DNA of 11,054 nucleotides from JBGRQB01 sp041725875 (GTDB lineage Bacteria > Bacteroidota > Ignavibacteria > Ignavibacteriales > Melioribacteraceae). Under the pieces are notes generated by a model. The model did not search any database and was not told the DNA's origin. It saw nothing but the letters and a program-made list of their open reading frames with translations. Where the stretch lies: the NCBI GenBank assembly GCA_041725875.1, contig JBGRQB010000148.1, positions 1 through 11,054 of the forward strand, given 5' to 3'. Positions 6,511 to 11,054 of the stretch are shown piece by piece. Each line of letters opens with the position of its first letter. Within the stretch, counting starts at the first letter, position 1. The position numbers and the translations under genes were made by a program.

Positions 6511-7268
6511 CAGAACTTAAATTCGCTTAATCCCGATTCATCCTCTCCTGTGAGTATTTCTTCAATTTTTTTCCGCAGATTGATAAATTCGGAGGTTCCC
6601 AGAAGAGATATTTCCCTATCTTTTCCAAAATCGGTTTTAATTGAGTCACTTAATCTGGATGGTTTTCCCTTAAACAAAAACACTTCGTCACTAAGGAAAA
6701 GTGCTTCTGTGATGTTTGTTGTGCTTAGAATAAAGGAGATTTTAGTTTCTGAATGAATTTTATTTATAAGTGAGTAGATCTCTTTTTTGCTTTCAGGGGA
6801 TAATTCGTTAAACGGTTCATCAAGCAAAATAACAGATGGTTCGCAGGCAAGTGCTCTTGCAAGTGAAATTCTGAAACGGAAGCCAAAGCTTCTGTTATCT
6901 GGCATATGAGTTTCATATCCTTCGAGTCCGACCATTTTAATGATTTCTTCCATATTTACAGCGGAATCGGGCATTACACTGCTGATATTTTCAATTACAT
7001 TAAGCCAGGGTAAAGATGAAGGTTTTGAAGGGATGTAGATAATTTTATTTTGTGTATTTATCTTTAACTCACCTTTGGTTAAAGATTCGAGTCCGCCAAT
7101 TATCTTCAGCAAAGTGGATTTACCTGTACCGGAAGCAGAAACAACACTCACAAATGAGTTTTGTTCAAGTCCGAACGAAATATCTTCAAAAAGTTTGTTA
7201 ATTATTCCGTTGTTATCTGTATACAGTTTTGAAGCAGCAATCAGTTGCAGAACAAAATTCTTTTCCAC
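6510..7268 (-). CDS. Orphan ABC-type ATPase with altered catalytic motifs
   Basis: The fold is that of an ABC importer ATPase of the nitrate/sulfonate/taurine type: PWLNVIENI follows the Q-loop position and SLARALACEPSVILLDEP is intact. Numbered from the GTG start (252 residues), Walker A is SASGTGKST (44-52) with Lys50 but Ser at its first Gly. Walker B is ILLDE (147-151). The LSGGxxQR signature has become RSFGFRFR (126-133), keeping only Ser127 and the second Gly129. The Q-loop Gln is absent from IYIPSKPSSLPW. The switch His is Thr184 (STTN) and the D-loop Asp is Ser157. ATP binding looks possible but normal hydrolysis is doubtful. No permease or binding protein is nearby, so substrate and partner are unknown. 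An upstream in-frame GTG at 7278-7280 exists but would start inside the Shine-Dalgarno. Confidence 0.85.
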   Translation of the reverse strand: MEKNFVLQLIAASKLYTDNNGIINKLFEDISFGLEQNSFVSVVSASGTGKSTLLKIIGGLESLTKGELKINTQNKIIYIPSKPSSLPWLNVIENISSVMPDSAVNMEEIIKMVGLEGYETHMPDNRSFGFRFRISLARALACEPSVILLDEPFNELSPESKKEIYSLINKIHSETKISFILSTTNITEALFLSDEVFLFKGKPSRLSDSIKTDFGKDREISLLGTSEFINLRKKIEEILTGEDESGLSEFKF

Positions 7269-7272
7269 TATG

Positions 7273-7277
7273 CCTCC
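7273..7277 (-). promoter_or_regulatory. Ribosome-binding site fixing the GTG start of the ABC ATPase
   Basis: GGGAGG on the minus strand lies 4 bases before GTG (7266-7268). The longest open frame begins at another GTG (7278-7280) that runs into this Shine-Dalgarno sequence, so the shorter start is better. The 4-base spacing matches those of htrA and the gene at 509. Confidence 0.75.
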
Positions 7278-7306
7278 CACTTAATAATCTTTAATATTTT
7301 ATTATC

Positions 7307-7393
7307 GAATCATAAATGAAACCTAAACTGGAAATACTAAACAAGTGTAAAAAGTATTTTCAGATTTTCTTTTATTTGTTTCATTTATAATTC
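7307..7393. repeat. 87-bp nested palindromic element
   Basis: Outer 16-base arms at 7307-7322 (GAATCATAAATGAAAC) and 7378-7393 (GTTTCATTTATAATTC) are inverted copies with a single mismatch. Inside, CTGGAAATACT (7328-7338) pairs with AGTATTTTCAG (7353-7363), again with one imperfect pair, around a 14-base AT-rich loop. Each strand has one G-T pair and one mismatch, so the sequence does not show which strand would form the RNA. It fills most of the 136 bp between the MBL hydrolase stop and the ATPase start. It could be a small inverted-repeat element (MITE-like) or a leader structure for the ATPase. No T-run suggests a terminator. Confidence 0.6.
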
Positions 7394-7404
7394 TTTTTTG
7401 ATTA

Positions 7405-8040
7405 TCAGATAAAAGGGTTATTATTTTTTTCATGTCCAATTGAGCTTTCGGGTCCGTGTCCCGGATAGATAATTGTTTCATCAGGAAGATTAAAGAGTAC
7501 ATCCTGAATGGAATCCATCAGAGTAAAATATTCTCCGCCCCATAAATCTGTGCGTCCAATTCCCTCTCTGAATAAAACATCACCTGTAATACACTGGTTG
7601 CTCTCTTTGTGATAAAGAGAAATTTCACCGGGTGAATGCCCGGGAGTAAAGAGAAGATTTATTTCCGTTTCACCAAGTTTTATAACATCATCCTTTTCAA
7701 TCAACAGGTTTGGTTTTTCAAACGGCTCAAGATCAAGTCCATATTTTTTACAATGTTCATACTGGATATCAATCAGAAAGAGATCATCTTTATGGATAAG
7801 ATAATCCGGAGAGAATTCTTTCTGCACAAAAGAGTTTCCTAAAACGTGATCTATATGACAATGAGTATTTATAAGATATCTTACTTTTAATTCGGAAGAA
7901 AGGATAAAATCTTTGAGTTGTTCTTTCTCGTTATCTGTATAACATCCGGGATCTATAACTGCTGCTTCTTTTGATTCAGCGTCCCAAATTACAAAAGTAT
8001 TTTCCTGAAATGCGTTGAACACAAATTTTTTAATTTCCAA
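7405..8040 (-). CDS. MBL-fold metallo-hydrolase, glyoxalase II-like
   Basis: The 211-residue product (from the TTG start) has the full metal site of a two-metal beta-lactamase-fold hydrolase: THCHIDH (His60, His62, Asp64, His65), His135 in TPGHSPG, Asp154 in ITGDVLF and His195 in YPGHGP. The order and the GIGRTDLWGG segment fit the short glyoxalase II-like (YcbL/GloB-like) group, probably a cytoplasmic thioester hydrolase. The long C-terminal substrate-binding domain of true glyoxalase II is missing, so the substrate cannot be named. The start is TTG (8038-8040): AAGGG lies 6 bases upstream, and the longer open frame back to 8115 would read through the htrA terminator. The gene has about 37 bp of its own leader and lies 136 bp before the ATPase gene. 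Confidence 0.9.
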   Translation of the reverse strand: MEIKKFVFNAFQENTFVIWDAESKEAAVIDPGCYTDNEKEQLKDFILSSELKVRYLINTHCHIDHVLGNSFVQKEFSPDYLIHKDDLFLIDIQYEHCKKYGLDLEPFEKPNLLIEKDDVIKLGETEINLLFTPGHSPGEISLYHKESNQCITGDVLFREGIGRTDLWGGEYFTLMDSIQDVLFNLPDETIIYPGHGPESSIGHEKNNNPFI

Positions 8041-8046
8041 TGATTT

Positions 8047-8051
8047 CCCTT
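8047..8051 (-). promoter_or_regulatory. Ribosome-binding site fixing the TTG start of the MBL hydrolase
   Basis: AAGGG (AAAAGGGAAATCA before the codon) lies 6 bases upstream of TTG (8038-8040). This start gives a protein beginning MEIKKFVFNAFQENT, a normal beginning for this family. The 25 extra residues of the longer frame are low-complexity and come largely from the terminator. Confidence 0.75.
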
Positions 8052-8070
8052 TTGTTTTATTTGAACAGTA

Positions 8071-8078
8071 CAAATATA
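8071..8078 (-). promoter_or_regulatory. Possible Bacteroidota-type -7 promoter element
   Basis: TATATTTG on the minus strand matches the TAnnTTTG -7 consensus known from Bacteroidota. It directly follows the htrA terminator and lies 30 bp before the MBL hydrolase start, where a promoter would be needed. I find no good TTTG-like -33 partner at the usual distance, so this is tentative. Confidence 0.3.
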
Positions 8079-8108
8079 AAAAAAGCGCCTTAATTTTAAG
8101 ACGCTTTT
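8078..8108 (-). terminator. Intrinsic terminator after htrA
   Basis: On the minus strand GCGTCTTAA pairs with TTAAGGCGC (one mismatch) in a short-loop hairpin and is followed by seven T residues. It begins 30 bp after the htrA stop. It closes the probable mtnA-recO-htrA unit and separates it from the MBL hydrolase gene. Confidence 0.88.
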
Positions 8109-8137
8109 GTAACAAATTTATATTTTTATTTTGCTAA

Positions 8138-9661
8138 TCATTTTTTAGGGATTTCTAATCCGAGAAGTCTTTTTGTACCTTTTTCATCGGTAATTTTTAA
8201 TAAAATTGCTTTCCCTTTATTTTTTTCCATAATTTTTTCAAAATCACTTACGGAATCAATCTTCTTCTGGTTAGCTTCTGTTATTACAATTCCTTTTCCA
8301 AGTCCCTGTTCAAAAGCTTTTCCAAATCTTTCAACTTTTGTAATAACAATACCATTTTCAACTTTAAAGAATTTTTTATCTTTTCTGGTAAGATCTTTTA
8401 CAGTCATACCAACATTTTCAAATTCTTCAATTGTAATTTCACCATCTTTTTTTGTAGAAGTTTTTTTCTTCTTATCTTTTTTAACAACAGTTTCACCGTC
8501 TCTGGACTTTAACTTAACAGAAATAGTTTTTTCACTTCCGTCACGATAAATTTTAAGTTTTACAGAATCGCCTGCTCTTTTTGAAATTACATAACTCTGC
8601 AACTCATTTGGCTGGTTAACTTCTCTGCCGTCAACAGAAAGAATAACATCGCCTGTTTCAAGATCTGAATTTGCTGCCGAACCATCCGGAACTATTTCCT
8701 GAATCATTATTCCTCTTGGTTTATCAAGCCCGATTGCCTTGGAAGTAGCATAATCTACAGATGAAATTGAAACTCCGATGTAACCTCTGGCAACTGTTCC
8801 AAATTCAATTAGCTGATCTGCGACAGCTTTTGCCATATTAATTGGAATTGCAAAACCATATCCAATATATCCTTCTCTGTATCCGCCTGTTGCAATTGCA
8901 GTGTTAATTCCGATAATTGATCCTGATAAATCAACAAGCGCACCGCCTGAGTTACCCGGATTAATAGCTGCATCTGTCTGAATAAAATTCTCAACAGCAT
9001 ATTGTGCCTGAGCACCGGCTGAACTGCGGATCAGTTTCAAATCTCTTCCTTTTGCACTGATAATACCAGCTGTAACAGTTGAAGCAAATGAAAGAGGATT
9101 ACCAATTGCCATAACCCATTCACCAATTCTTATTTTATCAGAGTTGCCAAGGTAAGCTACCGGCAGATCTTCGGCATCAATTTTTATAACTGCAAGATCA
9201 GTAAGAGGATCATTACCAATTAAAGTGGCATCATAACTTCTCTGATCTGACAACATAACAGTCAGTTTTGTTGAATTTTCAACCACGTGATTATTTGTAA
9301 TTATATATCCCTGATCTGATATAATAATACCGCTTCCTTTACCTTTGGTTCTTCTCTCCTTTTCAGGTGATTCTTGTCTGAAAAAGAAGTTATGAAACAT
9401 ATCATCAGGCATTGCTTTTACAGATGCAACAACTTCAATCTGAACAATTGAGGGAGTCACTTTTTCAGCTACATCTACAAATGCATTATTCAGTTTTGCA
9501 GCATCAACATTTACTTTTTCTACAGGTGCTTTATCAGCGCCCAGTTTTATTTCATCACCTGAGGGCCTTTCCCATCCAAAACTGGTTACAAGCATAGTTC
9601 CAAATACAAATCCGACCAAAACAAGTGAAACGGTTCCTAAAATATTTCTTTTTCTTTCCAT
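8138..9661 (-). CDS. htrA: HtrA/Do-family serine protease with two PDZ domains
   Basis: It is an envelope protease and probable chaperone for misfolded proteins. The 507-residue product has an uncleaved-looking N-terminal membrane segment (about 7-28) and a trypsin-like domain (about 60-275). The catalytic triad is complete: His125 (TNNHVV), Asp155 (LTDLAV) and Ser238 (GNSGG). PDZ1 spans about 290-385 and has the usual GYIGVSI entry. A Lys-rich linker (394-406) leads to a diverged PDZ2 (about 410-500). The length is usual for DegP/DegQ. The start is firm: CGGAGG (9666-9671) lies 4 bases before the ATG. It follows recO by 24 bp and is followed by a strong terminator, so it is probably the last gene of the mtnA-recO-htrA transcript. 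Whether it is the DegP or DegQ equivalent cannot be told from sequence. Confidence 0.95.
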   Translation of the reverse strand: MERKRNILGTVSLVLVGFVFGTMLVTSFGWERPSGDEIKLGADKAPVEKVNVDAAKLNNAFVDVAEKVTPSIVQIEVVASVKAMPDDMFHNFFFRQESPEKERRTKGKGSGIIISDQGYIITNNHVVENSTKLTVMLSDQRSYDATLIGNDPLTDLAVIKIDAEDLPVAYLGNSDKIRIGEWVMAIGNPLSFASTVTAGIISAKGRDLKLIRSSAGAQAQYAVENFIQTDAAINPGNSGGALVDLSGSIIGINTAIATGGYREGYIGYGFAIPINMAKAVADQLIEFGTVARGYIGVSISSVDYATSKAIGLDKPRGIMIQEIVPDGSAANSDLETGDVILSVDGREVNQPNELQSYVISKRAGDSVKLKIYRDGSEKTISVKLKSRDGETVVKKDKKKKTSTKKDGEITIEEFENVGMTVKDLTRKDKKFFKVENGIVITKVERFGKAFEQGLGKGIVITEANQKKIDSVSDFEKIMEKNKGKAILLKITDEKGTKRLLGLEIPKK

Positions 9662-9685
9662 AATACCTCCGTAAAAAACAAATCC

Positions 9686-10423
9686 TTAAAACATTTTTAA
9701 TGATTTCAGTCCCTTAAACTCCGGCACATGATACATTAAATACTTTTCAAGGAAGAATAATACTTTATTCAAATTTTCTTGCGAGTAGTTAAACTCGTTG
9801 TTTTTTTGACTTAGACAATTGAGTAATTTGAAAAGTTCCCGGCTAAAAGTTATTGATGTAAGATGATCTCTGGAACAGGAATCGCACACAAGTCCTGTTT
9901 CAAAGTTAAAATGATTTATCTCATCCCCTTTTTTCATTTTTCCGCAATAGATGCAATTTTCAAGCTGCGGTTCATACCCTACTTCTTTCAAAAAGAAGAG
10001 AAAGAGCTTTGCAAAAAGCATTTCGGGATTTGGACTCTGTTGGTTAAGAAGATTGATAAATCTTTCAACAGCCTTAAAAATCATTGGAAAACTCTGGTTT
10101 GAGTAAACCATTTTATCAACCAGTTCTATTGCAGCTGATGCAAATTTTGTGTAATCAAGATCTTCGGTTATTTTTGCCGGATGAAGAATAAGATCAGCCT
10201 GGGTGATTACCTGAATCTCCCTGCCTGATTTATTGTAGTAGGTTACTTCCAGAATATTAAGCGGGTCGATTAACGCACCCGCTTTTGATTTTGGAGACTT
10301 TGCACCTTTTATAATTGCAGAGATTTTTCCTTTATCCTCTGAAAAAAATGTGGCAATTTTGCTTGTATCGCCATAATCGAGTTTCTTTAGAACAATAACT
10401 TTTGATGTTATTATCTCTGCCAT
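9686..10423 (-). CDS. recO: DNA repair protein RecO
   Basis: RecO works with RecR to load RecA on single-stranded DNA coated by SSB and also anneals DNA strands. The 245-residue product starts with the N-terminal OB-fold (about 1-80; MAEIITSKVIVLKKLDYGDTS fits the family opening). A helical C-terminal domain carries the zinc site CIYC (157-160) and CDSC (180-183). The length is normal. The start lies 6 bp after the mtnA stop, and its Shine-Dalgarno AGGA overlaps that stop (TAGGAATTTATG), so the two genes are probably translationally coupled. htrA follows after 24 bp. Confidence 0.94.
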   Translation of the reverse strand: MAEIITSKVIVLKKLDYGDTSKIATFFSEDKGKISAIIKGAKSPKSKAGALIDPLNILEVTYYNKSGREIQVITQADLILHPAKITEDLDYTKFASAAIELVDKMVYSNQSFPMIFKAVERFINLLNQQSPNPEMLFAKLFLFFLKEVGYEPQLENCIYCGKMKKGDEINHFNFETGLVCDSCSRDHLTSITFSRELFKLLNCLSQKNNEFNYSQENLNKVLFFLEKYLMYHVPEFKGLKSLKMF

Positions 10424-10429
10424 AAATTC

Positions 10430-11054
10430 CTATTTTGTAAAGTTATAAGGTGGTTTATGTAGTTGTTCTTCCGTAATTATTCCGCTTATCAGTTCATTTG
10501 GAGTTACATCAAATGCAGGAGAATAAACTTCATATTCTTCTTTTGATACTCTCACATTTTTAATGGAAAGAACTTCTTCTTTGCTTCTCTCTTCTATCTC
10601 AATTTCATTACCTGTGGCAATGTTTTTATCAATTGTGGATGTTGGAGCAGCAATGTAAAACGGAATATTGTGATGTTTACATAAAACAGCCAGATTATAA
10701 GTCCCGATTTTATTTGCAGAGTCACCATTTGCAGCAATTCTGTCGGCACCTGTTATTACAAGATCTATTTTTCCGTGCTGCATTAAAAACGCGGCAGTGG
10801 AATCTGTATTTATTTTAAACGGAATACCGGCTTTATCAAGCTCAAAAGCAGTTAATCTGCTTCCTTGTAAAAGTGGTCTGGTTTCATCTGCATATACAAA
10901 TTTAACCTTCCCTTCTTCAAAACCTTTCTGAATAACAGCAAATGCGGTTCCGGCTCCGCCAGTGGCTAACTGACCAGTATTACAGTGTGTTAAAACAACA
11001 GTGTTGTCATCAAAAATTGGCAAACCGTTTTTAGCCATATTATCACACTTTTCA
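10430..11054 (-). CDS. mtnA: S-methyl-5-thioribose-1-phosphate isomerase, C-terminal part
   Basis: This methionine-salvage enzyme converts 5-methylthioribose 1-phosphate to methylthioribulose 1-phosphate. The frame is open to the right edge, so the start lies outside; the window holds about 208 of the usual roughly 345 residues. The visible part carries the catalytic Cys in LTHCNTG (residue 19 counted from the first in-window Met at 11036-11038), YADETRPLLQG (49-59), and the catalytic Asp in TGADRIAANGD (96-106). That Met is internal, not a start: the protein reads EKCDN before it and the THCN motif is far from any family N-terminus. The relation to eIF2B-like proteins is a family trait, but these motifs favour MtnA. 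No other methionine-salvage gene is visible. Confidence 0.95.
   Translation of the reverse strand, partial: EKCDNMAKNGLPIFDDNTVVLTHCNTGQLATGGAGTAFAVIQKGFEEGKVKFVYADETRPLLQGSRLTAFELDKAGIPFKINTDSTAAFLMQHGKIDLVITGADRIAANGDSANKIGTYNLAVLCKHHNIPFYIAAPTSTIDKNIATGNEIEIEERSKEEVLSIKNVRVSKEEYEVYSPAFDVTPNELISGIITEEQLHKPPYNFTK

Noticed and set aside
7337..7384. 15-residue minus-strand frame MKQIKENLKILFTLV before the ABC ATPase
   Set aside because: It looks like a leader peptide, but it lies inside the 87-bp palindrome, has no good Shine-Dalgarno and is short enough to be chance.
8041..8115. N-terminal extension of the MBL hydrolase in the longest frame
   Set aside because: It would be translated from within the htrA terminator hairpin, and a well-spaced Shine-Dalgarno supports the TTG at 8038-8040.
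11036..11038. In-window ATG as the true start of mtnA
   Set aside because: The frame stays open to the window edge and the catalytic Cys motif would be only 19 residues from it, whereas full MtnA has over 100 residues before that motif.

Overview
The window is AT-rich, tightly packed bacterial chromosome. The gene content suggests the Bacteroidota/Chlorobi/Ignavibacteria side of the tree. Points in favour are a lipoprotein lytic transglycosylase with many LysM modules, a secreted FG-GAP propeller, a RecO with a CxxC...CxxC zinc site, and intergenic palindromes of the 'TGTCATTTC...GAGAAATCT' style. The assignment is an inference; there is no rRNA or other phylogenetic marker here.

Layout. Positions 1-508 hold no intact gene. 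They carry a cluster of palindromic repeat elements (about 124-325) and two short minus-strand stretches that read like protein remnants. Positions 509-1429 encode the only plus-strand gene, a membrane-anchored protein of unknown function. It converges on the minus-strand genes across a strong hairpin terminator (1436-1466). Everything from 1499 to the right edge is on the minus strand. In transcription order, right to left, the genes are mtnA (cut by the window edge), recO, an HtrA/Do-type protease, a strong terminator, an MBL-fold hydrolase, an unusual ABC-type ATPase, an MltD-like lytic transglycosylase with seven LysM modules, thiamine pyrophosphokinase (thiN), and a secreted seven-bladed FG-GAP protein.

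How the genes work together. mtnA, recO and htrA look like one operon: mtnA and recO are 6 bp apart with the recO ribosome-binding site overlapping the mtnA stop, recO and htrA are 24 bp apart, and a terminator follows htrA. Downstream of it the genes are spaced by 60-170 bp, and most gaps carry a palindrome. Several products act in the envelope: the periplasmic protease, the murein-cutting lipoprotein and the secreted propeller. The rest are cytoplasmic housekeeping genes (methionine salvage, recombinational repair, thiamine diphosphate synthesis, a metallo-hydrolase).

Start codons. Three genes appear to start at non-ATG codons, judged by Shine-Dalgarno placement: mltD (TTG), the MBL hydrolase (TTG) and the ABC ATPase (GTG). 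For the last two the longest open frame overstates the gene.

I see no convincing new multi-gene system. The items most worth a second look are the ABC ATPase with altered Q-loop, signature and switch residues and no permease; the 87-bp nested palindrome in front of it; the paired hairpins upstream of mltD and of the FG-GAP gene; and the palindrome cluster at the left end.
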